This document shows positions 8,311 to 16,524 of a stretch of 32,648 nt of DNA, piece by piece; the first letter of the stretch is position 1, and the number at the start of each line of letters is the position of its first letter. The stretch is from positions 1 to 32,648 of the forward strand of contig CAZXIJ010000035.1 in assembly GCA_964640725.1 (NCBI GenBank). The letters are read 5' to 3'. Made by a program: the position numbers and the translations under genes. Under the pieces are notes generated by a model. The model saw nothing but the letters and a program-made list of their open reading frames with translations, did not search any database and was not told the origin of the DNA. This DNA comes from CALHVX01 sp964640725. GTDB lineage: Bacteria; Pseudomonadota; Gammaproteobacteria; Pseudomonadales; Azotimanducaceae.

Positions 8311-10335
8311 TTGAGAGCCATGGTTTGCCGAGGGCGCACGCGCCTGGTTATCGCCGCTGGGGTGCTGCTGCTGGCGGGCTGCGAGGCCGTCGCGCCCGCG
8401 GCGCCGGCGCCCGAAGCTGGCGCCGCAGAGAGACGGGCGATGGGCAACCTGGTCGTGCAGGGCGTGCCAGAGATTCCTGAGGCCATCAGCGCGCGGGTGC
8501 GGCAGTACGGCAATGCGCGCAGCGCTGCGATGCTCGGTTTTGTCGGCGACGAGATTCTGGTCAGCACGCGCTTTGGGCAAACCAGCCAGGTGCATCGCGT
8601 GTCCGCGCCGCTTCGCCAGCGCGAGCAGCTGACTTTCTTCAAGGAGCCGGTGGGCAGCGTGGCCGTTCCGCCCGTGCCGCAGCCCGAAGGGTTTGCCTTT
8701 GGCCGCGACGTCGGCGGCGCCGAGTTTTTTCAGCTGTTCTGGTTTGATTTTGCGACCGGCACCTCCCGGCTGCTCACCGACGGCAAGTCCCGCTACGGCA
8801 ACCTGGTCTGGAATCGCGACGGCAGCGCCTTTGCCTACAGCACCACCGAGCGCGACGGCATTCATCACGACGTCCATCTGAACGACCTGGCCGGCAACAA
8901 GCGCGTGCTGTATGAGAGCGACAGCGGGCTTTGGGTGCCGCTGGATTTTTCCCCCGCCGGAGACCGGCTGTTGCTGCTGAAGTACCTGTCCGTCAATGAG
9001 TCCGAGCTGTACGAAGCGGATCTCGCGGCGGGCACGGTGACGCGGCTGTTGGGCGATGCCGGGCAGGTTGCCTTTGGCGGTGCCGTGTACGAGCCGAGCG
9101 GCCAGGCAGTGGCAGTGCTGGCAGATCTGGATTCAGAGTTTGTTGGCCTGCATCGCCTGGCGCTGGCCGATGGCAGCGTTGCCCGGCTCGGGCCCGCGCG
9201 ACCCTGGGGCGTCGAAGCCATGGCCCTGTCCCGGGACGGCCAGCAGCTGGCCTACTCGGTCAACGAAGACGGGCTGTCCCGGCTGTATCTGCGTGAGCTT
9301 GCCGCCGTGCCGGGGCGCGCGCAGGAACGGGCGCTGGCGAGCGTTCCCAACGGCATCGTCACCAGCCTGCGCTTTGACGCGACCGGCCAGCACCTCGGGT
9401 TGACCCTCTATCGGCCGACTGCGCCGGGAGACGTGTATGTGCTGAGCCTCGCCGAAGACCGTCTGGCACGCTGGACGCGCAGCGAGGCCGGCGGCCTCAC
9501 AGCCGCCCAGTTCGTAGCGCCAGAGCTGGTGCGCTACCCCACCTTCGATCAGGTCGACGGCGCGGCGCGCCAGGTGCCGGCCTTCTATTTCCGGCCCGAG
9601 CGCGATGGCGACGCGCCGCTGCCGGTCATTGTGTTGATTCACGGCGGGCCGGAGGGGCAGTACCGTCCCTATTTTTCGAGCACCGTGCAGTATCTGGCCG
9701 GGGAACTGGGCTATGCGGTTATCGCGCCGAACGTGCGTGGCAGCAGCGGCTACGGCAAGAGCTATCTGCAGCTCGACAACGGCCGCCGGCGCGAGGATTC
9801 GGTCAAGGACATCGGCGCGCTGCTCGACTGGGTCGGCACCCGGCCCGAGCTCGACGCCGAGCGCGTGGTGGTCTACGGCGGCTCCTACGGGGGCTACATG
9901 GTTCTGGCCGCGCTCGTGCAGTACGCCGATCGCCTGGCCGCAGGTATCGAAGCGGTTGGCATCAGCAATTTTGTCACCTTCCTCGAGAACACCCAGCCCT
10001 ATCGCCAGGACCTGCGGCGCGTCGAGTACGGCGATGAGCGCGACCCCGAGATGCGCGCGTTCCTGCAGCAAATTTCGCCCCTCAACCAGACGGACCGCAT
10101 GCGCAAGCCGCTGATGATCAGCCAGGGTGCCAATGACCCGCGCGTGCCGGCCAGCGAGAGCGAGCAGATACTGGCAGCGCTGCAAGCCCGCAACATTCCC
10201 GTCTGGTATGTGCTTGCCAAAGACGAGGGGCACGGCTTTCGCAAGAAGCGCAACCGCGAATACAACCTGAGTGCCATGGGACTATTTCTGCAGCGCTTTG
10301 TCAGTGCCGGTGAATCGGTGCGTGCCGGGCCGTGA
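8311..10335 (+). CDS. S9 family serine peptidase (prolyl oligopeptidase type), predicted lipoprotein
   Basis: The 674-residue protein starts with a lipoprotein signal: basic residues, the hydrophobic run LVIAAGVLLLAG, then Cys24 in an LAGC lipobox, so it is expected to be membrane anchored outside the cytoplasm. Residues about 70-400 look like a WD40/beta-propeller region (repeated SPAGDRLLLL and SRDGQQLAYS type strands). The C-terminal alpha/beta-hydrolase domain has a complete triad: Ser525 in GGSYGGYM, Asp609 in GANDPRVP and His641 in DEGHGF. Known relatives cleave short peptides or acyl-peptides; the substrate here is unknown. Its stop overlaps the next gene as GTGA. Lgt, needed to lipidate it, is encoded three genes upstream. 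Confidence 0.93.
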   Translation: MRAMVCRGRTRLVIAAGVLLLAGCEAVAPAAPAPEAGAAERRAMGNLVVQGVPEIPEAISARVRQYGNARSAAMLGFVGDEILVSTRFGQTSQVHRVSAPLRQREQLTFFKEPVGSVAVPPVPQPEGFAFGRDVGGAEFFQLFWFDFATGTSRLLTDGKSRYGNLVWNRDGSAFAYSTTERDGIHHDVHLNDLAGNKRVLYESDSGLWVPLDFSPAGDRLLLLKYLSVNESELYEADLAAGTVTRLLGDAGQVAFGGAVYEPSGQAVAVLADLDSEFVGLHRLALADGSVARLGPARPWGVEAMALSRDGQQLAYSVNEDGLSRLYLRELAAVPGRAQERALASVPNGIVTSLRFDATGQHLGLTLYRPTAPGDVYVLSLAEDRLARWTRSEAGGLTAAQFVAPELVRYPTFDQVDGAARQVPAFYFRPERDGDAPLPVIVLIHGGPEGQYRPYFSSTVQYLAGELGYAVIAPNVRGSSGYGKSYLQLDNGRRREDSVKDIGALLDWVGTRPELDAERVVVYGGSYGGYMVLAALVQYADRLAAGIEAVGISNFVTFLENTQPYRQDLRRVEYGDERDPEMRAFLQQISPLNQTDRMRKPLMISQGANDPRVPASESEQILAALQARNIPVWYVLAKDEGHGFRKKRNREYNLSAMGLFLQRFVSAGESVRAGP

Positions 10336-11378
10336 GCGCGCACGGCAAGGTTGCGATCTGCGTCAATCCCATGTCCGGTCGCGATGTGCGCCGCCTGGCG
10401 GCACGCGCGACCAACATGACGCACGAGGCCAAACGCGATCTGGTTGCGCGTATCGCCGCGGGAGCCGAGGCCGCCGGCGCCACAGATTTCTACATTACCC
10501 GCGAGCCTTACAATATCGCCAACCTGGCCCTGGAGCTGATGCCGCTGAAGGCGCGCGTGCACGTGCTGGACGTGCCGCTGCAGAACAACGCCGGCGATAC
10601 GGAGCGCGCCATCGCCGCGTTCCTGGCCGAGGGCGTGCGTACCTTTGTTTCCCTGGGCGGCGACGGCACCAATCGTGCCATCGTCCGGGCCTTCGGTCCT
10701 CGCTGTGGCGAGGTGACCCTCCTGCCGCTGTCGACCGGGACCAACAATGTCTTTCCCGTGCTCACGGAGCCCACGATCGTCGGCATGGCTGCCGGGCTCG
10801 ACTGCCGCGGGCGGCTACCGGAGCCATCTCTGCGGGCACGCTGCAAGGTGCTGCACGTGCGCGGTACCTGCGGCCACGGTCGGCCCGTGGACGACGTCGG
10901 GCTGATTGATGCGGTGCTGCTCCGCGACGATCACGTCGGCAATCTGCTGCCTTTTGATGCGCAGCGCATCCCGCAGCTGCTGCTGACCCGGGCCGAGGCG
11001 ACCGGCATTGGCATGTCGCCCATTGGCGGCCTGATCGACGAAGTGCTGGAAGGCGATGACCTGGGGTTGCTGGTGACCCTTGGGGAAGACCGGCGCGGCG
11101 CCGCGGGCGAGGCGGCGCTGCGGCGTTTTCAGGCGCCGGTTTCTCCGGGGCTCTTCGCGGCCGTGGCGGTGGCTGGCACCCAGCGCTTGCCCCTGGGCAC
11201 CCCGGTGCTTTTTCACGGCCCCGGAGTGCTGGCGCTGGACGGCGATCGCGACCACAAGCTGCCCGCTGACGGTGCCCTGACGGTCACCATCGAGCGCAGC
11301 GGCCCCATGGTGCTGGATGCCGCGGCTGCGATTCGCTGGGCCGTGGCGCAGGATATGATGACCGCTGAGCTTTCCTGA
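10332..11378 (+). CDS. ATP-NAD kinase-like protein (AcoX-type)
   Basis: The 348-residue product carries the diacylglycerol/NAD kinase signature GGDGTN at residues 109-114 and STGTNNVFP at 134-142, with a Rossmann-like N-terminus (VAICVNPMSGRDVRRL). The overall plan resembles the AcoX branch of the NAD-kinase superfamily, found in acetoin catabolism clusters, rather than the housekeeping NadK. No acetoin dehydrogenase genes are in the window, so an acetoin role is not supported. The GTG start overlaps the peptidase stop (GTGA). It lies 31 bases upstream of fabV, an NAD(P)H-using enzyme, so supply or sensing of pyridine nucleotide is a fair guess but only that. Confidence 0.85.
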   Translation: MSAHGKVAICVNPMSGRDVRRLAARATNMTHEAKRDLVARIAAGAEAAGATDFYITREPYNIANLALELMPLKARVHVLDVPLQNNAGDTERAIAAFLAEGVRTFVSLGGDGTNRAIVRAFGPRCGEVTLLPLSTGTNNVFPVLTEPTIVGMAAGLDCRGRLPEPSLRARCKVLHVRGTCGHGRPVDDVGLIDAVLLRDDHVGNLLPFDAQRIPQLLLTRAEATGIGMSPIGGLIDEVLEGDDLGLLVTLGEDRRGAAGEAALRRFQAPVSPGLFAAVAVAGTQRLPLGTPVLFHGPGVLALDGDRDHKLPADGALTVTIERSGPMVLDAAAAIRWAVAQDMMTAELS

Positions 11379-11409
11379 CCTGATTCGAGAACGAGCCGAA
11401 GGACCTGCC

Positions 11410-12588
11410 ATGATCGTTAAGCCCCGCATCCGCGGTTTTATCTGTACCACCGCACACCCCGCCGGCTGCGCCGCCAGCGTCGCGGAACAGATCGAGTACG
11501 TTGAGGCCCAGCCGTCCTTCGACAAGCCGCTCAAGAACGTGCTGGTCCTTGGTGCCAGTGGCGGCTACGGCCTGGCATCGCGCATTACCGCTGCCTTCGG
11601 AGCCGGCGCCGATACCCTGGGCGTGTCCTTCGAGAAGGCGCCGTCGGAAAAGAAAACCGCAACAGCGGGGTGGTACAACAACCAGGCCTTTGACCGGGCT
11701 GCGCAGGCGAAGGGGCTCAAGTCCATCAGCCTCGATGGCGATGCCTTTTCTGACGAGATGAAAGCCACGGTGATCGAGCGCCTGCAGGCCGAAATGGGTC
11801 CTGTCGATCTGTTGGTCTATTCCCTGGCATCCCCGGTACGACAACATCCGCGCACCGGAGTGCTGCACCGCAGCGCCATCAAGCCCCTGGGCGAGGTACT
11901 CGAGATCAAGACGCTCAACGTCGACAAGGGCGAAGTGCACACGGTGAATCTGGAGCCGGCGACGGCGGAAGAGACGGCCAATACGGTCACCGTGATGGGC
12001 GGCGAGGACTGGGAGTTCTGGGTGGACGCGCTGCAGGACGCGGGGCTGCTGGCGCCGGGTTTTCGCACGGTGGCCTACACCTACATCGGCAGCGAGCTGA
12101 CCTGGCCCATCTACTGGGAAGGCACCCTGGGCAAAGCCAAGGAAGATCTCGACCGCGCCGCGGCAGCGCTGACGGACCGGCTCGGTGCCGTGCAGGGCGA
12201 CGCCCGGGTGGTCACGCTCAAGGCCATTGTGTCCCAGGCCAGCTCGGCGATCCCGGTGGTGCCGCTGTACGCATCGCTCCTGTTTCGGGTCATGAAAGAC
12301 GCGGGCTCCCACGAGAACATCATCGCGCACATTCAACGCCTGTTCGCGCAGGAGCTGCAGAGCAACAGCGACTACACCCTCGACGAGGCACGCCGGATTC
12401 GGGTCGACCTCATGGAGCTGGCGGACAGCGTGCAGGACGAGGTGAAGCGCCGCTGGCCGATCGTGACCACCGAGAACCTGGACGAGCTGGGCGATCTGCA
12501 GGGCTTTCGCGAGGACTTTTTGCGCATCTTCGGCTTCGGCATTGACGGCGTCGACTACGATGCAGAGGTCGATCCGCTGAGCATCTGA
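11410..12588 (+). CDS. fabV: Trans-2-enoyl-ACP/CoA reductase FabV
   Basis: FabV catalyses the last reduction of fatty-acid elongation (trans-2-enoyl-ACP to acyl-ACP with NADH) and is the isozyme intrinsically resistant to triclosan. The product has 392 residues and starts MIVKPRIRGFICTTAHP, the FabV N-terminus. It has the nucleotide-binding stretch VLVLGASGGYGLASR, then YSLASPVR, and the catalytic Tyr235 and Lys244 separated by eight residues (Y-x8-K), with Tyr225 also present. These positions match characterised FabV numbering. It is preceded by GAAGGAC about seven bases before the ATG. Confidence 0.97.
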   Translation: MIVKPRIRGFICTTAHPAGCAASVAEQIEYVEAQPSFDKPLKNVLVLGASGGYGLASRITAAFGAGADTLGVSFEKAPSEKKTATAGWYNNQAFDRAAQAKGLKSISLDGDAFSDEMKATVIERLQAEMGPVDLLVYSLASPVRQHPRTGVLHRSAIKPLGEVLEIKTLNVDKGEVHTVNLEPATAEETANTVTVMGGEDWEFWVDALQDAGLLAPGFRTVAYTYIGSELTWPIYWEGTLGKAKEDLDRAAAALTDRLGAVQGDARVVTLKAIVSQASSAIPVVPLYASLLFRVMKDAGSHENIIAHIQRLFAQELQSNSDYTLDEARRIRVDLMELADSVQDEVKRRWPIVTTENLDELGDLQGFREDFLRIFGFGIDGVDYDAEVDPLSI

Positions 12589-12612
12589 CGCACGCCGGCA
12601 AGGGCTCGCAGC

Positions 12613-12658
12613 GGCTGCCGGGGCAGCCTGGCGCGCGCACACTGGGGCGATGCGCCCC
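12613..12658 (+). promoter_or_regulatory. Two hairpins between fabV and the adenylate cyclase gene, the second with the start codon as its loop
   Basis: GGCTGC-CGGG-GCAGCC at 12613-12628 is a 6-base-pair hairpin without a T-run, so it may slow or trim transcripts rather than end them. GGGGCG-ATG-CGCCCC at 12644-12658 is a perfect stem whose three-base loop is the predicted ATG of the next gene. This pairing would hide the only weak ribosome-binding-like sequence (GGGG). Confidence 0.4.
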
Positions 12659-14026
12659 TTTCACCAATCGGCACCGCTGGTGCGTCGAGCCGCTTACGGC
12701 CTGGCCGCCGGTGCCGTGGTGCCGCTCCTGTTCTGGTGTCCGGCGCTCGCCCTGTGGCCGGCTTATCTGCTGACTGCCCCCGGGTGGCTGGCAAGCGCTG
12801 CGCCCGGGAACCGCGCCTGGCGCGGTCCTGGCGTGGAAGGTCTCGGTCTGGGCCTGGCGCTGGTGCTGGGCATTGCCCTGGCGCTGCCCCGGGTGGGTCT
12901 TGCCGCAGCCTGGCTGCTGGTGCCGGCGACCTGGTTGGTGGCGATCTGGGTGCTGTGCCAGCTGGCCGAGGGCGGTGCCCGGCAGCTGCGGTCTGCTGGT
13001 TGGTTTGCCTTGCCGGTGCTGGCCGCCGCGGGCTTAGTCGCGGCGCTCTGGCCGGCGGCGCCGCTAGCCGGCGAGCTGCAGACGGCGGGCGGCCTGCCGG
13101 GCCCGGTGTTGGTCAGCGCGCTGCTCTTGCAGGGCCTGTTTGTGGCACTGGCGGGCCTCTTTGCCGGCCTTGGCTTTGGTCGGGCGCGGCGGCAGCATCG
13201 GGCAAGAGCGCACCTGCTGCTGCGCAACGACAACCTTGACCAGATCAACCGGCGCTTTGCTCGCTATCTGCCGGTTGACCTGCGGGCCCGGGTCGAGCGG
13301 GCGCCGCGCCAGCGCCTGGCGCTGGAGCAGGTCTGGCTGGCGGTGGTTTTTGTCGACCTGGCGGATTTCACAGCCCGCACCCGGGCCCTGCCGGCGGCGG
13401 GCACCGCTCATATTCTGAACGACTTTCAGGCGCTGCTGGCCGAGCTTGCGAAGGCTCGAGCGGGCACGCTGAGCAAGCTGCTTGGGGACGGGGCGCTGAT
13501 CGTGTTCGGCGCGGCGCCCGGCTGCAGCACGGCAGACAGCCCGGCAGCCCGACAGCGCGCGGCGGCGGGCGCTCTGGCGTTTGCCGAGGCGGTGCTGGCG
13601 TCGCTCGCAGCCCTGCGTTGCCGCTGGCGGGATCTCGGCTTGCTCACGGACGTCCGTGCGCGGGCGGCGGTCACCGCCGGCTACTGCAGTGTTGGCGATT
13701 GGGGGGCGGAGCAGCTGGACTACGCGGTGATCGGCGATGCGGTGAATCTGGCGGCTCGCTTGCAGGCGCTGGCGGCGCCAGATTCCCTGCTGCTGGATGA
13801 CGTGGCGGCCACCCTGGCCCGGGCCGGCCGGTCGCCGCTGGCGCTCGTTCCCCGCACTGTTGCTGTCAAGGGTCACGGCGTTTTGCGGGTCTGGCAGCGC
13901 GCCGCCGGGCAGCGAGTTGACCCGCCAAAGGGGTCTGCTATGGTCGCGGACGCTTCGGCCGGCGCGTCGCCCACAATCGGTGACTCGGCACCGGCCAGGC
14001 CCCCTTTCGCCAGAGACGACAGATGA
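12650..14026 (+). CDS. Membrane-anchored class III adenylate cyclase
   Basis: The 458-residue protein has about five hydrophobic segments in residues 15-180, then a class III nucleotide cyclase domain at about 225-410. It has both metal-binding aspartates (Asp236 in VFVDLADF and Asp280 in LLGDGALIVFG). The adenine-selecting pair Lys276 and Asp357 (LDYAVIGD) is present, and so are the transition-state residues Asn366 and Arg370 (AVNLAAR). This residue set predicts ATP to cAMP rather than cGMP. The N-terminus resembles an integral-membrane sensing module but I cannot assign it to a named family. There is no good ribosome binding site, and the ATG lies in a hairpin loop. The stop overlaps hemE as ATGA. 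The last 35 residues are low-complexity, rich in Ala and Pro. Confidence 0.88.
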   Translation: MRPFHQSAPLVRRAAYGLAAGAVVPLLFWCPALALWPAYLLTAPGWLASAAPGNRAWRGPGVEGLGLGLALVLGIALALPRVGLAAAWLLVPATWLVAIWVLCQLAEGGARQLRSAGWFALPVLAAAGLVAALWPAAPLAGELQTAGGLPGPVLVSALLLQGLFVALAGLFAGLGFGRARRQHRARAHLLLRNDNLDQINRRFARYLPVDLRARVERAPRQRLALEQVWLAVVFVDLADFTARTRALPAAGTAHILNDFQALLAELAKARAGTLSKLLGDGALIVFGAAPGCSTADSPAARQRAAAGALAFAEAVLASLAALRCRWRDLGLLTDVRARAAVTAGYCSVGDWGAEQLDYAVIGDAVNLAARLQALAAPDSLLLDDVAATLARAGRSPLALVPRTVAVKGHGVLRVWQRAAGQRVDPPKGSAMVADASAGASPTIGDSAPARPPFARDDR

Positions 14027-15060
14027 GCGCTGACAAACTGTACCTTCGAGCCTGCCGCGGTGAGCGCACAGAGCGAACGCCGATCTGGCTGAACCGGCAG
14101 GCCGGCCGCTACATGCCGGAGTACCACGCACTCAAGAGCAATACCGACAGCCTCGCGTTCTTCACCAACCCGGACATGGCCGCGCAGGCAACGCTCGATG
14201 CCCAGCGGATTCTGGGCGTTGACGCCGCGATTCTGTTTGCGGATCTGCTGCCCATTCTGTGCCCCATGGGGCTCGATCTGAGCTACGAGGCCGGCCGCGG
14301 GCCCGTGTTTTCCAATCCGGTTCGCACGGCCGCCGACATCGAAGCGCTGCGCACCGCAGATGCCGAAGAGGCCACCCCCTATATCGCGCAGACCGTCCGC
14401 AACGTGCTCAGCGGGTTGCCGTCTGACATCGCGCTGATCGGGTTTGGCGCGTCGCCCTTTACCCTCGCATCCTACGCCGTCGAAGGGCAGGGCTCGCGCA
14501 ACTACGTGCAGGTCAAGAAGCTGATGTACCAGGCGCCCGAGCTCTGGTCGGCGCTGCTCGACAAGCTGACACGCCAGCTCACCAGCTACCTGTGCTACCA
14601 GATTGATGCGGGGGCCGAAGCGATTCAGCTCTTCGATACCTGGGTCGGCATGTTGTCCGTCGCAGACTTCAACCGCTACGTGCGGCCGCATACCGAGCGT
14701 TTGATTCAGGGCGTCAAAGCCCATCGTCCCGACGTGCCGGTGATCTACTTCGGCACCGGCAACGGCCATCTCCTCGAGAGTGTCGCGCCCCTTGGCGCCG
14801 ACGTGCTGGCGCTGGACTGGCGCGCGCCCCTGGGCGCGACCCGGGAACGGCTGGGGCTGAACGCGGTGCAGGGCAACCTGGATCCGATCGTGCTCTGCGC
14901 CGACGAGAAGACCGTGGCCGAGCAGACCAAGGCTGTGCTTGATGAAGGTCAGGGCCGCGGCCATATCTTTAACCTGGGTCACGGGATCATCCCGGAAACC
15001 CCCGTCGATAACGTGAAGTTCCTGGTGGAGTTTGTGCAGTCCTACCAGCACGATGGCTGA
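14023..15060 (+). CDS. hemE: Uroporphyrinogen decarboxylase HemE
   Basis: HemE decarboxylates the four acetate arms of uroporphyrinogen III to give coproporphyrinogen III in haem synthesis (cytoplasm). The 345-residue product has the family signature WLNRQAGRYMPEY (Arg25, Arg29), the catalytic Asp74 in ILFADLLPI, GFGASPFTLASY, FDTWVG and the C-terminal FNLGHGI. Length is close to the usual 350-355. Translation is coupled to the upstream adenylate cyclase by a 4-base ATGA overlap, and the next gene (VanZ-like) starts eight bases before the hemE stop. Confidence 0.96.
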   Translation: MSADKLYLRACRGERTERTPIWLNRQAGRYMPEYHALKSNTDSLAFFTNPDMAAQATLDAQRILGVDAAILFADLLPILCPMGLDLSYEAGRGPVFSNPVRTAADIEALRTADAEEATPYIAQTVRNVLSGLPSDIALIGFGASPFTLASYAVEGQGSRNYVQVKKLMYQAPELWSALLDKLTRQLTSYLCYQIDAGAEAIQLFDTWVGMLSVADFNRYVRPHTERLIQGVKAHRPDVPVIYFGTGNGHLLESVAPLGADVLALDWRAPLGATRERLGLNAVQGNLDPIVLCADEKTVAEQTKAVLDEGQGRGHIFNLGHGIIPETPVDNVKFLVEFVQSYQHDG

Positions 15061-15427
15061 GCGGCTGTTCTTCTTCGCCTTCTGGGCGGCTCTGGCTTTC
15101 ACCAGCTTCAACGCCTTCGCGCCCCCGGAGATGGTGACGGCGCCGCGGGTCAGCGATATCGTGCTGCACGCCGTGGCCTTCAGTGTTTTGACCTTTCTGC
15201 TGCAGCTGGCGCATTTGCCGCGGCGTTCGCTGCTGGCAGCCAGCCTTATGTTGGGCTACGGCGCGCTCATCGAGGCTGTGCAGTATGGCCTGGGCAATCG
15301 CGAGGCCGAGCTCAAGGATTTCGTAATCGATCTGCTGGGCATCGGGCTCGGCGTGCTGGGCTTTCGGCTTCTCGGGTCCTGGACCCGGCAGACCGCCGTT
15401 GGCTGGTTCGGCACTTCCGAACCCTAA
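15053..15427 (+). CDS. VanZ-like small membrane protein
   Basis: The 124-residue protein has four hydrophobic stretches (about residues 6-22, 37-53, 62-76 and 92-112). It has the VanZ-like arrangement of a His in the second helix (IVLHAVAFSVL) and the polar IEAVQYGL-x5-ELKDFVIDLLG segment that usually reads E-Q-D-D in this family. VanZ proteins are linked to teicoplanin tolerance in enterococci, but most proteobacterial members have no known function. The start ATG at 15053 overlaps hemE by eight bases. Its stop overlaps the stop of the convergent gene on the minus strand. Confidence 0.8.
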   Translation: MAERLFFFAFWAALAFTSFNAFAPPEMVTAPRVSDIVLHAVAFSVLTFLLQLAHLPRRSLLAASLMLGYGALIEAVQYGLGNREAELKDFVIDLLGIGLGVLGFRLLGSWTRQTAVGWFGTSEP

Positions 15428-15864
15428 GCGTCCGGCAACTCGTTCGCCGCACCGGCGCCAGGTTCCGTGACGGCCTGGCTGAAGCGAACGATTTGCTGCC
15501 GCCACACGATGACCCAGCCGGCCGCGTTCTGTGCCGGCTGCAGAACGTAAATTTCCTGGCCGTCATCTTTCGCCCGGTCACCGTCAACTGAGTAGTCCAC
15601 CTGAAAATCGGTGTGCACGATCGTGGTGCGATCAAACGCGTGCGCCCGAATGCCGAGCGTGTCGAAGTGCAGGAGCGTCGCCCGGTCCGCGAACTCCTGG
15701 TAGGTCGCAAGGATCGCGTCGCGGCCAGAGATGACCGGCTCCAGGTCTGGCGGGATCAGCACGGCATCGATGTGATACATCGCGGCCAATGCCTCCCACT
15801 GCGCGGTTTGCCAGGCCGAGTTCAGGCGGGCAACGAAGCGTTGTGGATCGTCGACAGTCGGCAT
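15424..15864 (-). CDS. SnoaL/NTF2-like (DUF4440-type) protein
   Basis: The 146-residue protein has the cone-shaped NTF2-like pattern: an N-terminal helix (FVARLNSAWQTAQWEALAAMY), then HIDAVLIPPDLEPVISGRDAI, and later beta strands ending in GWVIVWRQQIV. This pattern is common to SnoaL, ketosteroid-isomerase and YybH-like proteins, which bind small hydrophobic ligands or act as cyclases and isomerases. No catalytic assignment is possible. The last ten residues are Ala, Glu and Pro rich. It is convergent with the VanZ gene and divergent from the RNA-binding protein gene. Confidence 0.75.
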   Translation of the reverse strand: MPTVDDPQRFVARLNSAWQTAQWEALAAMYHIDAVLIPPDLEPVISGRDAILATYQEFADRATLLHFDTLGIRAHAFDRTTIVHTDFQVDYSVDGDRAKDDGQEIYVLQPAQNAAGWVIVWRQQIVRFSQAVTEPGAGAANELPDA

Positions 15865-15971
15865 GGCGCCAGTTTAGTGCGACTGCGTTGCACAAACAGG
15901 GTGCGTTTCACAGAACGCTTGCGATGCCAAAAAGAGTGAATCTCTCACGCGCGGCCGCATAGCCCGCTCGT

Positions 15972-16000
15972 TTGTGGCGCTTAGGGGCCTGTCGTATACT
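15972..16000 (+). promoter_or_regulatory. Probable sigma70 promoter for the first RRM gene, with a leader of about 155 bases
   Basis: TTGTGG at 15972-15977, a 17-base spacer and TATACT at 15995-16000 form a good -35/-10 pair. Transcription would begin near 16006-16008, leaving an untranslated leader of about 155 bases before the ATG at 16163. No open frame of note lies in the leader. Long leaders are common in cold-induced RNA-binding protein genes. Confidence 0.55.
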
Positions 16001-16162
16001 CGAAGCGCCTCGACGACTGCTTCAATGACTTTCCCCAATGCTCTCCATTTCCAATGTTGACGCGCGGCGCATTCGCAAGCGGCGGTACCGTTGCTTTCCC
16101 GTTCAAGCTGTCTCGCAGCGATCGGTACACGAGCAGGCACCCCAACCTGTCAGGACTCTGAA

Positions 16163-16432
16163 ATGAAAAAACTTTACGTGGGCAATCTGCCCTGGCGCGT
16201 AGACGATGATGAACTTCGTGGCATGTTCGAGCCCTTCGGACCCGTTGCTTCCGCATCGGTCATCACCGATCGCGAAACCGGACGCTCCCGCGGCTTCGGC
16301 TTCGTTGAGATGGATGATCAGGCGGCCGACACAGCAATGAACGATTTGAACGGCAAGGAGCAGGGCGGTCGCCCCTTGCGTGTGAACGAAGCGAACGAGC
16401 GTCGCCCGTCACCCCGAGGCCCTCGCCACTAA
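16163..16432 (+). CDS. Single-RRM RNA-binding protein
   Basis: The 89-residue protein is one RNA recognition motif with RNP2 (LYVGNL, residues 4-9) and RNP1 (RGFGFVEM, residues 43-50), followed by a short basic Arg/Pro tail. Such proteins bind single-stranded RNA and in bacteria are often induced by cold or stress. It is a close paralogue of the protein at 24391; both share ITDRE-GRSRGFGFVEM and LRVNEA. It stands alone, with its own promoter far upstream and hairpins downstream. An AGGA lies eight to nine bases before the start. Confidence 0.93.
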   Translation: MKKLYVGNLPWRVDDDELRGMFEPFGPVASASVITDRETGRSRGFGFVEMDDQAADTAMNDLNGKEQGGRPLRVNEANERRPSPRGPRH

Positions 16433-16433
16433 C

Positions 16434-16477
16434 ATCCGCGCCTGCGGATTCGGAAAGCCGGTGTGTTGCACACCGGC
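16434..16477 (+). terminator. Two hairpins after the first RRM gene, possible terminator
   Basis: ATCCGC-GCCT-GCGGAT at 16434-16449 begins two bases after the stop. A stronger 9-base-pair stem, GCCGGTGTG-TTG-CACACCGGC, spans 16457-16477. Neither has a clear T-run, so termination is plausible but not proven; the pair may equally protect the 3' end from nucleases. Confidence 0.45.
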
Positions 16478-16524
16478 GCTGGCGTGCGGATCACTTTGCC
16501 CGCGCCGCAGCTGCGGTGGCCGGG

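Noticed and set aside
11284..12642. Minus-strand frame opposite fabV
   Set aside because: FabV on the plus strand has catalytic residues in place; the minus frame shows no motif.
13873..15111. Minus-strand frame of 412 codons opposite hemE
   Set aside because: Antisense to hemE, which is clearly coding; no domain seen.
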